Shown: in pieces, positions 8,876 to 20,700 of the stretch | Layout of the letters: every line of letters begins with the position of its first letter | Position numbering within the stretch: the stretch's first letter is position 1 | Origin: Prosthecobacter debontii | GTDB lineage: Bacteria > Verrucomicrobiota > Verrucomicrobiia > Verrucomicrobiales > Akkermansiaceae | Direction of reading: 5' to 3' | NCBI GenBank assembly: GCA_945862245.1 | Contig: CAMAXN010000007.1 | Coordinates: 1-64,000, forward strand | Length of the DNA: 64,000 bases | Made by a program: the position numbers and the translations under genes | Notes under the pieces: model-generated | What the model was told of the DNA's origin: nothing | The model's input: the letters and a program-made list of their open reading frames with translations, nothing else | Databases searched by the model: none

Positions 8876-10359
8876 AAGACCTCGAACAGCGCCTCCGCAT
8901 CGGTGAGCTATCGCATCTCACACGCCGCCATTTTCTCTCAAAATGCACTACCGGGATGGGAGCGATGTGGCTATCCTCTCTCGGCGATAATGCCTTTGGC
9001 GCGGGTGCCAAGCTAGTGAAAGATGCCGCCCGCCCCTTCGCACCGGACGCCCCTCATCTCCCGGGAAAAGCCAAGCGCGTGATCTACCTCCACATGGCGG
9101 GCGCACCCTCGCAGCATGAGCTTTTCGACTACAAGCCGGAACTCAAGAAACTCGACGGCCAAGATTGCCCCAAGGAATTCCTCGAAGGCAAGCAGTTCGC
9201 CTTCATCCAGGGAGTACCGAAAATGCTCGGCCCACAATTTAAGTTCAAACAGCATGGCCAAAGCGGAGCCTGGATTTCCGACCGCCTTCCCCATCTGGCT
9301 ACGGTCGCCGACGAGCTGTGTTTCATCAAATCCATGCACACCGACCAGTTTAACCACGGTCCAGCGCAGCTCCTCGTCCACACTGGGACATCCATCCCTG
9401 GCGGCCCCTCCATCGGCTCATGGGCCACCTACGGCTTAGGCACAGATAACCAGAACCTCCCAGGTTTCATCGTCCTCACCTCCGGCGGCAAAAATCCGGA
9501 CGCTGGCAAATCTGTCTGGGGTTCCGGATACCTCCCTTCCGTTTACCAAGGCGTCCAATGCCGTTCTCAGGGTGAGCCCGTTCTTTACCTCAAAAATCCC
9601 GATGGTGTCTCGCGCGACATGCGCCGCCGCTCCCTAGACACCCTCGATCGCATTAACCGCCGCATCGCGGAGGAAACCGGAGACCCCGAGACCGTCACCA
9701 GAATCGCCCAATACGAAATGGCCTTCCGGATGCAGATGAGTGCCACCGATGCCTTCGATCTCAAACAAGAGGACGGTGCCACACATGCCATGTATGGCAC
9801 CGAACCGGGCAAGGAATCTTTCGCGAATAACTGCCTCCTCGCCCGCCGCCTAGCCGAGCGAGGCGTCCGCTACATCCAGCTCTTTGACTGGGGCTGGGAC
9901 TCGCATGGCGCGGGTGCAAACGAAGCACTTAACGCAGGTTTTATTGATCGTTGCAAAGCCATCGACAAACCCATAACCGCACTTATCAACGACCTCAAAC
10001 GCCGCGGTATGCTGGAGGACACCCTCATCGTCTGGGGAGGAGAATTCGGTCGCACCCCTATGCGAGAAAACCGCGGCGGAGTCGAAATGGCACTCATCGG
10101 CCGCGACCACAACCCCGGAGCCTTCACCGTCTGGATGGCCGGTGGCGGCGTGAAAGCGGGAACCTCCTACGGCGAGACCGACCCCATCGGTTACGAGGCG
10201 ATCAAGGACAAGGTTTCTGTCCACGACCTCCACGCTACCATGCTCCACCTCCTCGGATTTGACCATGAAAAGCTCACCTATCCATTCCAAGGCGTGAACC
10301 AGCGCCTTTCCAACATCACGAAGACCGGTACAAAAGTCGTTAAAGGTGCGGTCGCCTAA
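8872..10359 (+). CDS. DUF1501 family protein, Tat-exported
   Basis: A 495-aa member of DUF1501, distantly related to alkaline phosphatase/sulfatase folds. Residues 17 to 45 hold a twin-arginine type leader (TRRHFLSKCTTGMGAMWLSSL), consistent with export folded. Conserved DUF1501 blocks include HMAGAPSQHELFDYKPEL, the DQFNHGPAQLLVHTGT region, LFDWGWDSHG and VWGGEFGRTPM. The start codon overlaps the stop of the DUF1549/1553 gene by four bases (ATGA). These two families are almost always paired, so they probably act together in the periplasm; the reaction is unknown. Confidence 0.93.
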   Translation: MKDLEQRLRIGELSHLTRRHFLSKCTTGMGAMWLSSLGDNAFGAGAKLVKDAARPFAPDAPHLPGKAKRVIYLHMAGAPSQHELFDYKPELKKLDGQDCPKEFLEGKQFAFIQGVPKMLGPQFKFKQHGQSGAWISDRLPHLATVADELCFIKSMHTDQFNHGPAQLLVHTGTSIPGGPSIGSWATYGLGTDNQNLPGFIVLTSGGKNPDAGKSVWGSGYLPSVYQGVQCRSQGEPVLYLKNPDGVSRDMRRRSLDTLDRINRRIAEETGDPETVTRIAQYEMAFRMQMSATDAFDLKQEDGATHAMYGTEPGKESFANNCLLARRLAERGVRYIQLFDWGWDSHGAGANEALNAGFIDRCKAIDKPITALINDLKRRGMLEDTLIVWGGEFGRTPMRENRGGVEMALIGRDHNPGAFTVWMAGGGVKAGTSYGETDPIGYEAIKDKVSVHDLHATMLHLLGFDHEKLTYPFQGVNQRLSNITKTGTKVVKGAVA

Positions 10360-10610
10360 ACTCAGGAAATAGTTTTCCGCCATGTCTAGAGAATCCGCTG
10401 AAGAGGCGGTTTGTGGAGAACTGCCCGGCATCTCAAAGCTTGCTCAGCGTCTCGGCGGTTACCGCTAAGATAGCCGCTGCACCGCGAATCCTATCCAAAC
10501 CGCGCCCCACAATCCTACCGATGACTTCCCGCAGCGCCTTGCGGTGTCACGGACGGTGTGGAGGCACTCGGTAAATAGAGCAAAAGAGAATTAACCCATG
10601 ACTCAAGAAT

Positions 10611-11528
10611 TTATCGGGGACTGCGATTCCATTGCATTAGGACGTTCGCTACAACAATCAGCGATCCTCCAACCAACAGTGAAATCGTCATCGACTCGTT
10701 CTTGTAGTTGCCACCCATAACTCCGGCTAGGATACCCGGTAGGAACATCGCGAATCCCGCCGTGAAAATCGGCTCGGTGGTGTAGATCAATCCGGCCTCC
10801 GTCGCTGGCACCTGCGGCTGATACGAATTCATCAAACCATAGGCTCCCACCGAACAGAACAGCGCAAGCGCCAGCACTATACCAAAAGAAGACCACGAAG
10901 CACCAGCCAGAATCAATTGCGAAGGCGCCGAAGCCAGCGCGAAGCTAACCAGTAGGAAAATCAACGCGATGAAAGCGCTCATCGTGAATGTCACTGCAAG
11001 CCCGCGGTTTCCAGAATACCTTGGGTTCTCCAGAGTGAGTATTTGGAAAGTGAAAATGAAAGCTGCCGCCAGCGTCGCGACCTCGCCTTTTCCCATCTGT
11101 AAATCACCCGGCCTAACCCCAGAAAGTATCACCCCTCCGATCAGTACCATCAACGAGGCAAGTGTCGTTTTCCACCCCGGTAAACAACGTGTTTTTATGC
11201 AGGCAACAAGCGGCAGGAACACACAGTAAGCCTGAGTTAGAAACGCCGAGGTCGATGCCTTCGTGTGACCCAAGCCCCACGCCTGCAACGCCATACCTAA
11301 TCCGCCCCAGACCGCAAGCCACGCGCCTTGCGTCAGTTCTTTCCGAGTAAGTTGAGCACGCACCACGAAAGGCAAAATTATCAACGCCGCCAACCCGAAC
11401 CGCGCCACCTGCAGCCACACCGCTAGGAATACACCGGACGCCTCAGGTAGCCGCGCCATTTGCTCACCATCCAGCGCCTTGATCAGCGGAAAACTCAAAC
11501 CCCAAAGGGCGCAGGCGAGGATCAACAT
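10611..11528 (-). CDS. EamA/DMT-family transporter
   Basis: A 305-aa integral membrane protein with about ten hydrophobic segments in two similar halves, the pattern of EamA drug/metabolite exporters. It begins MLILACALWGLSFPLIKAL, the usual first helix with its WG-FP motif, and has the second-half signature LYTTEPIFTAGFAMFLPGI-like (here IYTTEPIFTAGFAMFLPG). The ATG at 11528 was chosen because homology starts there; a GTG at 11540 is an alternative. The substrate cannot be told from sequence. It is transcribed divergently from the SNF2 helicase gene with about 105 bases between starts. Confidence 0.88.
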   Translation of the reverse strand: MLILACALWGLSFPLIKALDGEQMARLPEASGVFLAVWLQVARFGLAALIILPFVVRAQLTRKELTQGAWLAVWGGLGMALQAWGLGHTKASTSAFLTQAYCVFLPLVACIKTRCLPGWKTTLASLMVLIGGVILSGVRPGDLQMGKGEVATLAAAFIFTFQILTLENPRYSGNRGLAVTFTMSAFIALIFLLVSFALASAPSQLILAGASWSSFGIVLALALFCSVGAYGLMNSYQPQVPATEAGLIYTTEPIFTAGFAMFLPGILAGVMGGNYKNESMTISLLVGGSLIVVANVLMQWNRSPR

Positions 11529-11634
11529 TAGCGCTGACACGCTATGGAAGTTGCGCCTTTGATGACAAAACAGAAAGCGCAAAGAATCCAGACTTTCACT
11601 TCCCCCTAGCGTCTCCTTCCGCTTCGATTGCCTT

Positions 11635-14598
<2,964 letters not shown>

Positions 14599-14651
14599 AA
14601 GACGCTTTATTCATTGATTCATCGACTCCGTAACTCTCTAGTTATCTAAAA

Positions 14652-15017
14652 ATGAAGCCACCACCTATTATTATAGACTTTAAGGAATTCATCCTTAAGG
14701 GCAATGCTATCAGCCTCGCAGTCGGCGTCATCATCGGAACGTCGTTCGGAAAGTTAGTCACCGCTTTCTCGGATGGAATCATCAACCCTCTTCTTAACCT
14801 GATTGGGGGAAACCCAGACATTGCTCTGAAACTATGGGTATTCGACGTCGGCATGGTCATCAACGCACTGATCTCGCTGGTCATCACCGGAGCAATTCTT
14901 TTTTTTATCTTCGTAAAGCCGATGAATCGCCTGCAGAAAAAAGATGTCGACGCACCGACCCGTTCCGCCGAGGAAACCCTCCTCACTGAGATACGCGATC
15001 TACTTGCAAAACGCTAA
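14652..15017 (+). CDS. mscL: large-conductance mechanosensitive channel MscL
   Basis: A 121-aa inner-membrane channel that opens under high membrane tension to release solutes after hypo-osmotic shock. The N-terminal amphipathic helix (FKEFILKGNAISLAVGVIIGTSFGKLVTAFSDGIINPLL) is the MscL signature; a second transmembrane helix lies around residues 68-94 (VGMVINALISLVITGAILFFIFVKPMNRL), and a charged C-terminal helix ends EETLLTEIRDLLAKR. The length is slightly shorter than E. coli MscL because the periplasmic loop is short. It stands between the SNF2 helicase and the Lrp regulator and looks monocistronic. Confidence 0.95.
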   Translation: MKPPPIIIDFKEFILKGNAISLAVGVIIGTSFGKLVTAFSDGIINPLLNLIGGNPDIALKLWVFDVGMVINALISLVITGAILFFIFVKPMNRLQKKDVDAPTRSAEETLLTEIRDLLAKR

Positions 15018-15085
15018 ATTTACCCATTTTCATAAGCTAAACCAGACGTCGAGAGCATATCCATTCACACTTTTATTTCTTCCCG

Positions 15086-15113
15086 TTGACCAATGCTCCG
15101 GCAACCCTAGTCT
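15086..15113 (+). promoter_or_regulatory. candidate sigma70-type promoter of the Lrp/AsnC gene
   Basis: TTGACC (15086-15091) is followed after 16 bases by TAGTCT (15108-15113), about 26 bases before the ATG of the regulator. The -35 box is good, the -10 box is weak. Assigned by eye only. Confidence 0.35.
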
Positions 15114-15139
15114 AGTATTCACTTTTTCAAACTCCATTT

Positions 15140-15616
15140 ATGAAACTCCTCAGCATCCTTCGCCGCAAAGCCCGCGCCACCTACCAGGAACTCGCGGATA
15201 TGACCGATACCACCGAAGCGGACGTCGCCGGAAAAATCTCCGCGTGGGAAAAAGACCGCACCATCCTCGGCTACCATGCGGTGACAAATCCCGAAATTAT
15301 TGGCGATACCTCAGTCTCCGCCTTCATCGAGGTTCGTGTTACCCCCGAGCGCGGTGGTGGCTTCGACCGACTCGCCGTGCGTATCGCCCGCTTCGACCAT
15401 GTCGTCTCCTGCTACCTCGCCAGCGGCGGATACGATCTCATGGTCGTCGTCGAGGGCGCAGATTTGCGCGAGGTCGCCCGCTTTGTTTCCGAGAAACTCT
15501 CCTCTCTAGAAGGAGTCATCTCCACCGCCACCCACTTTCGCCTCAAGACCTACAAGGAAAACGGTTTTCTTTTCGAGTGCGAACCGGAGAGCGACCGACT
15601 TGTTGTATCACCGTAA
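15140..15616 (+). CDS. Lrp/AsnC-family transcriptional regulator
   Basis: A 158-aa DNA-binding protein. An N-terminal winged helix-turn-helix (LSILRRKARATYQELADMTDTTEADVAGKISAWEKDRTILGYHAVTNPE) is followed by a RAM effector-binding domain (SAFIEVRVTPERGGGFDRLAVRIARFDHVVSCYLASGGYDLMVVVEG). Family members form octamers that sense amino acids and usually control transport or biosynthesis genes. The effector is not evident. It lies just upstream of the ars operon, but the ars genes have their own ArsR and promoter region, so the two are probably independent. Confidence 0.9.
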   Translation: MKLLSILRRKARATYQELADMTDTTEADVAGKISAWEKDRTILGYHAVTNPEIIGDTSVSAFIEVRVTPERGGGFDRLAVRIARFDHVVSCYLASGGYDLMVVVEGADLREVARFVSEKLSSLEGVISTATHFRLKTYKENGFLFECEPESDRLVVSP

Positions 15617-15672
15617 GGCAGCCTATCCTTGCGCTTCTACCTGATTTATCACTACATAAAACAAGCCTTTAC

Positions 15673-15697
15673 ATAACGATTTATCTCGTCACGTTAT
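15673..15697. promoter_or_regulatory. candidate ArsR operator
   Basis: A perfect 6-bp inverted repeat, ATAACG (15673-15678) and CGTTAT (15692-15697), separated by 13 bases, ends 9 bases before the arsR start. Imperfect dyads of this kind overlapping the promoter are usual for ArsR/SmtB autoregulators; that this is the operator is inference. Confidence 0.45.
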
Positions 15698-15705
15698 TTG
15701 CCGTT

Positions 15706-16068
15706 ATGAGACTGTCGGCCTCTTCCTTCTTCCGCGCCCTCGCCGATGAGACACGCTGGCGCATTGTCCGCCTTGTGATGAATCGAGCTTTATGTGTCTG
15801 CGAGCTAGCCGACATCCTAGGAATGCCCCAATCCTCCGTTTCCAGCCACGTGCAGATCATTCGCAAGGCCGGGCTACTAGAGAGCGAGCGCTGCGGGAAA
15901 TGGACGTATTTCCGCATCCATCGCAAGCACCTCCCCCTTCTCACTCACTTTATCGAAACACTCCCCAGCGACCCCAACCACAAGACCGATCTAAAAAATG
16001 CCAAAGCCCGCCTCAAGGATCGCGAAAGCAGCTGCTGCCCGGGCCCGATCAAACTCGCCACACCATGA
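15706..16068 (+). CDS. arsR: ArsR-family arsenite-responsive repressor
   Basis: A 120-aa winged-helix repressor of the ArsR/SmtB family. It contains ADETRWRIVRLVMNRALCVCELADILGMPQSSVSSHVQIIRKAGLL-type helix-turn-helix sequence, with the As(III)-binding CVC motif (ALCVCELAD) at the start of the recognition region as in classical ArsR. A further CC pair lies near the C-terminus (ESSCCPGP). Arsenite binding should release the protein from the promoter. The ATG at 15706 gives the normal ArsR N-terminus, although the frame is open further upstream. Its stop overlaps the start of the DUF6428 gene (ATGA), so the two are translationally coupled. Confidence 0.93.
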   Translation: MRLSASSFFRALADETRWRIVRLVMNRALCVCELADILGMPQSSVSSHVQIIRKAGLLESERCGKWTYFRIHRKHLPLLTHFIETLPSDPNHKTDLKNAKARLKDRESSCCPGPIKLATP

Positions 16069-16544
16069 AACTCTCCGAACTGAAATCCCTCCTCGCCGAA
16101 AATGCCGACCGCCATTTCCGCATCCGCCTGCCGGAGGGCGATGCAATTCCCCTTTCCTTCCACGTCACCGAGATCGGCCACGTCCGAAAGACCTTCCTCG
16201 ATTGCGGCGGGACGCGGCGCGAAACCGCGACCTGCCAGCTCCAGATCTGGGTGGGCGAAGATTACGACCACCGCATTGAAACTGGGAAAATGGCAGGTAT
16301 CCTCGATAAAAGCGAAGCCGTTCTGCCCGATGACAGCTTGCCGGTGGAGATCGAATACGAGGATCGTGTGATTTCCCAATACACGATCATAGGCCACGAG
16401 ATCACCGGCGACGCCGTCATCCTCGCCCTCGCCCACAAACACACCGAATGCCTCGCTCCGGAACTTTGCGGACTGCCCTCCATCAACCGCCTCCCCGCCC
16501 TCGGCGGGAAATCATCCTGCTGCGCGCCGGGTCAAACCTGCTGA
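16065..16544 (+). CDS. DUF6428 family protein in arsenic operon
   Basis: A 159-aa soluble protein matching DUF6428, a family repeatedly found beside arsR and arsC. Recognisable blocks are FHVTEIGHVRKTFLDCGGTRRET, QIWVGEDYDHRIETGKM, LPVEIEYEDRVISQY and HTECLAPELCG. It ends with a Cys-rich tail (SSCCAPGQTC). The function is not established; Cys residues and position suggest arsenic binding or handling (inference). It overlaps arsR by four bases and is followed after 4 bases by the aquaporin gene, so it belongs to the same transcript. Confidence 0.85.
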   Translation: MKLSELKSLLAENADRHFRIRLPEGDAIPLSFHVTEIGHVRKTFLDCGGTRRETATCQLQIWVGEDYDHRIETGKMAGILDKSEAVLPDDSLPVEIEYEDRVISQYTIIGHEITGDAVILALAHKHTECLAPELCGLPSINRLPALGGKSSCCAPGQTC

Positions 16545-16548
16545 AATA

Positions 16549-17205
16549 ATGAAGCATCGTTTCTTCGCAGAATTCCTCGGCACTTTCATCATGATTTTTG
16601 CAGGGACGGGAGCAATGATTGTGAATGAGATTTCAGGAGGAATCGTGACCCATGTTGGCGTCGCGCTGACCTTCGGACTCGTTGTCGCAGCGATGATCTA
16701 TACTTTCGGGGATGTGAGCGGCGCGCATCTCAATCCAGCGGTTTCGATCAGCTTCGCCGTCGCTGGACGATTTCCATTCGCAGATCTTCCGGCATATATC
16801 GCCGCCCAACTTCTCGGTGCACTGGCGGCCAGCGGCACACTCAAATTGCTTTTCCCTACCTCACAATCGCTGGGTATGACTCTCCCATCGGGATCCAATT
16901 CTCAGAGCTTTTTGCTGGAGGTCATTCTAACTGCCATCTTAATGCTGACAATTCTCAACGTCTCCCACGGAGCGAGGGAAAAAGGAATTACCGCAGCGAT
17001 TGCCATCGGTTCCGTTGTGGGACTCGAAGCGATGTTCGCTGGCCCGATCTGCGGTGCCTCCATGAATCCTGCTCGCTCGTTGGGGCCTGCATTGGTGAGT
17101 GGAAACTTCCAACACATCTGGCTCTACGTATTTTCCACGATCCTCGGCGCACTCATTGCTATCCCACTCTTCAAAATCACTCGCAAATCAGAAACGAATT
17201 CATGA
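16549..17205 (+). CDS. MIP-family aquaporin (AqpS-like), arsenic operon
   Basis: A 218-aa channel with six transmembrane segments and both NPA boxes: [10 protein letters not shown] in the first half and [10 protein letters not shown] in the second. In ars operons lacking ArsB or Acr3, an aquaglyceroporin of this kind (AqpS of Sinorhizobium) lets arsenite made by ArsC leave the cell down its gradient. No ArsB, Acr3 or ArsA is present in the window, so this channel is the only candidate arsenite exit. Start at 16549 follows the DUF6428 stop by four bases, and its stop overlaps arsC by ATGA. Confidence 0.92.
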   Translation: MKHRFFAEFLGTFIMIFAGTGAMIVNEISGGIVTHVGVALTFGLVVAAMIYTFGDVSGAHLNPAVSISFAVAGRFPFADLPAYIAAQLLGALAASGTLKLLFPTSQSLGMTLPSGSNSQSFLLEVILTAILMLTILNVSHGAREKGITAAIAIGSVVGLEAMFAGPICGASMNPARSLGPALVSGNFQHIWLYVFSTILGALIAIPLFKITRKSETNS

Positions 17206-17639
17206 AACCTCCCGCCATCCTAATCCTATGCACCGGCAACTCCTGCCGCTCCCATCTCGCCGAAGCCATCCTGCGAAAAGCCCTCGGCGAAAACTTCCGG
17301 GTCGAAAGCGCTGGTTCGAATCCCGCCGGATACGTCCATCCGCTAGCCATCCGCGCGCTCGAGGAAATCGGCATCGAAACCACCGGCCACCACTCGAAAC
17401 ACATGAACATCTTTCTCGATGACCAAGTAGAAACCGTCATCACCGTCTGCGGCAACGCCGACCAAGCCTGCCCGATGTTCCCCGGCCAGATGAACCGCCA
17501 CCACTGGCCCTTCGATGATCCAGCTCATGCCACCGGCACCGAGGAAGAGCAGTTCGCCGTCTTCCAGCGGGTGAGGGATGAGATTCTGAAAGTCTTCGGA
17601 GCTTACGCGGCGGGGAGGCTGGATGGTCGGAAGGGATGA
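17202..17639 (+). CDS. arsC: arsenate reductase, thioredoxin-coupled LMW-PTPase type
   Basis: A 145-aa enzyme reducing arsenate to arsenite. The phosphatase-like P-loop LCTGNSCRS provides the first catalytic Cys, and [10 protein letters not shown] supplies the Cys pair spaced six residues apart that forms the disulfide relay of the pI258-type, thioredoxin-dependent enzymes. [17 protein letters not shown] is the acid/base Asp loop. Its start overlaps the aquaporin stop, completing a four-gene operon arsR-DUF6428-aquaporin-arsC. It is followed by a palindromic repeat element rather than a simple terminator. Confidence 0.95.
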   Translation: MKPPAILILCTGNSCRSHLAEAILRKALGENFRVESAGSNPAGYVHPLAIRALEEIGIETTGHHSKHMNIFLDDQVETVITVCGNADQACPMFPGQMNRHHWPFDDPAHATGTEEEQFAVFQRVRDEILKVFGAYAAGRLDGRKG

Positions 17640-17652
17640 ATGACCTTGGACT

Positions 17653-17778
17653 GCTACAGCCTGCTGTAGCTTTCGGCCATGCAGCCTTGCTGCGAGCCGG
17701 ACGGCATTGGCATGTAGTTCGCCCAATCCACGCCGCTGACAGCAGGCTGTCTCGCGGAAAGCGGCAGCAGGCTGCCGC
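17653..17778. repeat. REPIN-like palindromic element between arsC and alaS
   Basis: Four hairpins are arranged symmetrically. GCTACAG-CCTG-CTGTAGC (17653-17670) and a smaller GCAG-CCTT-CTGC-type hairpin (about 17681-17693) form the left half. GACAG-CAGG-CTGTC (17738-17751) and GCGGCAG-CAGG-CTGCCGC (17761-17778) form the right half. Loops read CCTG/CCTT on the left and the complement CAGG on the right, so the halves are inverted copies. The same two-hairpins-per-end plan is seen in the transposase element inside alaS. It carries no gene and fills the arsC-alaS convergent gap, where it may also act as a terminator. Confidence 0.75.
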
Positions 17779-17790
17779 AGTCCATGGAGG

Positions 17791-20700
17791 CTACGCCTCG
17801 ATTTTCGCCATCATCGTCGCCTTGATTTCTTCCAGCTTCCCACGATCCGGTGCTGCGCCCCGTGCCTGATCGGGCTTGCCGCCGCCTTTGCCGCCAGCGA
17901 GGGCAGCTAGGTCGCGGAGGAGGTCGCCAGCTTTGAGGCCAGAGGCCAAGGCATCCGCGCCACAGTGGACGGCGAGGTGGAGTTTCTCTCCGTCATCGAC
18001 GATGAGCAGCGCCGGGCCGGGGAAATTCTTTTTCTTGAGACCGTTCTGGAGTTCTTGCAGCAGAGAGGCGTCGGACTCGAAGGAAACGACGATCGGTTTT
18101 CCCAATGCAATAAGCTCGGCGAGAGATTCGTCGGCGAGCGCGGCGGCCTGGGCGGATTGGATTTTCTTGATCCGTTTCTCGGCCTCGATGGCGGCTTCCT
18201 TGGTTTCCTCCAGCGTGCGCATACCGTGGGCGAAAGTGGCGTTGAGTTCGGCGATGTCCGCGCGTTCAACGAGCATCGCGCCCATGATGTGGGGGAATTC
18301 ATTGACGCTGAGCGGCTCTCCACCGAGTTCGGAAAGCTTCACGTTGGCGGCTTTTAGTTTCTCAGTGGCGGCCTTGAGATCCACATCCCAGCGCTCGACG
18401 TTCTCGCGAATGAGATTCCATGCAGCATCACCGCAAGCCGCCTCGATGCGGCGCACGCCGGATGCGATCGCTCCCTCCGACTTGATCTTGAAAAGTCCGA
18501 TCTCTGAGGTGTTGCGGACGTGGGTGCCGCCGCAAAGCTCCATGGAAGGGCCTTCAAGCTGGTTCGCCTGCCCGCCGATCTGGACGACGCGGACGGTGTC
18601 GCCATATTTGTCGCCGAAGAACTGCATGATGTCGGTGCGGTGCTTGATGTCGGCGTGTTTCACTTCTGTCCATGAAACGGTGAGACCCTGCTTGATCGCT
18701 CCATTCACCATCTCCTCCATCTCGGCCACCTGTTCGGACGTTACGGCAGCGCTGTTGAAGTCGAAGCGCAGTCGATTCTCATCCACCGCGGAACCCTGCT
18801 GCGCGGCGTCCTTGGAAACAACCTCGTGCAGCGCCCAGTGGAGAAGATGCGTGGCGGTGTGGTGGGCTTCGATGGGGCGGCGGCGTTGTGTGTCGAGACG
18901 CAGGACAACTTTGTCTCCGATTGAGATTTGAGATTTAAAATTTGAAATTTGAGATATCACCAGGGCGCGGGCTTTGCCGATTTGTTGGACGCCGGTGACG
19001 GGGATGTCGTTGAGCGTTCCTGTGTCTCCTGCTTGGCCGCCCATCTCGGCGTAGAAAACGGTCTTGTCGGTAATTACGAAGAGTGCGTCTTCCTGCGGAT
19101 GGATTTCCAGGATCATGGCTTCGCATTCGTCGTTATCAAAACCTAGGAATTCGGTGACGGCTTCCGTGAAAATATCGAGGGCACGGACGATGTTAGATTT
19201 TTGGGCGGCGCGTGAGCGTTCTTGTTGCTGCTCCATGAGTTTCTCGAAGCGGGGCATATCTACTTCCAATCCCAACTCGGATGCGAGGAGTTCTGTGAGG
19301 TCAATGGGGAAGCCGAAGGTGTCGTAAAGTTCAAAGGCGATCTCGCCAGAGATCGGGGAGCACACGCGCCCCCGCGTGTCGCAGGAGACGCCCTCGTCTC
19401 CTGCCGGCTCCGAACCAAGGACAAACTCCTGACACCATGTCCACGCGTAGTCCGGAGAGTTTTCCACAAGTTTCTCCGCCACTGTGTTGCCGAGAATATA
19501 TTTATATTTCTCAACCAGATCGGATTCACTACGGATTAAACGATCAAACCACTCCTTTTCCCAAAGATGCTTAATATTCTCATTGTTTAGATCAATCCGA
19601 CGATGCTTGAGGATTTTATGGGATGAGACGGATTTAATCGGCTGGAGAATTTCCGTGAGGCTAAAAAACACGGGATTGGAATCCGCATCGTAGGATTTCA
19701 CCTGAGGCTCGATGAGTAGATGAACGTGATCCGGCATGACGCAGGCGGCGTAGAGATGAATCTGGCCGAGCTTGCGGGCGTGGAGGATTGAATCGAGAAC
19801 GATGCTGCGCTCGGCATCGCTGAGGATGTCGCGATCTAGCGTGGTAAATGTGACCATGTATTTGCCCCATGGGCGCTCAAAATGGGGGAGGCTGCGGCGT
19901 GAATAGGTGGGTTCGGAGGCTTTTTGTGAATTAGGGCCGGCATGAGGCGAGGGCGCCTCATGCGACACGCGAGGGCGCGTGTGCTCCCCGACCGCTTCTT
20001 CGAAGCGTTTCAATCCCCGATCCAGCGTCTGGTTAAAACTTGATTCTTCGTTCGCCAGCGTTTGTTCGATCACATCCTGCCGATTCTTCAGCTCCGGGAA
20101 AACTCCACCCATTTCCGCGACCAGCGTTTCTACCAGCGCGCCGAAAAACGGCTTTTCTCCAGAGAAACCAAGCTGCCTTCCGTATCGAACAGCCCGACGC
20201 AAGATCCGGCGCAGCACGTAGTTCCTGCCGTTATTCCCCGGCATAATCCCATCCGCGATGGAGAAAGATAGAGTCCGCAGGTGATCCGCGATTACGCGGA
20301 AAGCGATGGCGGTTTTCATTTCCTCCGAGAAGGCGGAGCGGTCGGCACCTAGCTCGGGGTAGATGTCGGTGTAGGTTTTTTCGCTGAGTTCCTCCAGTTT
20401 ACTGAAGAGCGGCGTGAAAACATCGGTGGCGTAGTTCGAGGGCTTTTTCGAGAAATCGGAGAAGCCCTTAGTGCCCTGAATAATCGAGCAGGCGCGTTCG
20501 AAGCCCATGCCGGTATCGACGTGTTTGGCGGGCAACTCGCGGAAGCTGCCATCAGCCTCGGCGTTATATTGGATGAAGACGAGGTTCCAGATCTCGATGC
20601 AGAGGTCGGAGTCGTTATTGACGAGGTTGCGGCCGGTGACGGGATTCCCCTCGGGGGTGAGATCGACGTGGAGCTCGGAGCATGGACCACAGGGGCCAGT

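Larger units (their letters stand above)
19355..19989 (-). mobile_element. RAYT-type Y1 transposase element, in frame inside alaS
   Basis: A 635-bp element bounded by GGGGAG...CTCCCC. The embedded protein has the REP-associated tyrosine transposase layout: SRRSLPHFERPWGKY at the N-terminus, HUH motif MPDHVHLLIEP (His 502 and 504 of the fusion), HLWEKEWFDRLIRSE, and YKYILGN with candidate catalytic Tyr 578 (Tyr 576 is the alternative). The usual NP after the Tyr block is NT here. Its frame is that of alaS and contains no stop through either end. An internal GTG at 19968 could start a separate product, which would still run on into AlaRS. From the first codon after Val414 to Ile627 lie exactly 212 codons. 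Relatives in PVC bacteria are normally stand-alone genes. Confidence 0.9.

Noticed and set aside
14944-15705. Upstream extension of the arsR frame across mscL and the Lrp gene
   Set aside because: It overlaps two convincing genes in another frame and reads as Arg/Pro/His-rich noise; arsR homology begins at 15706.
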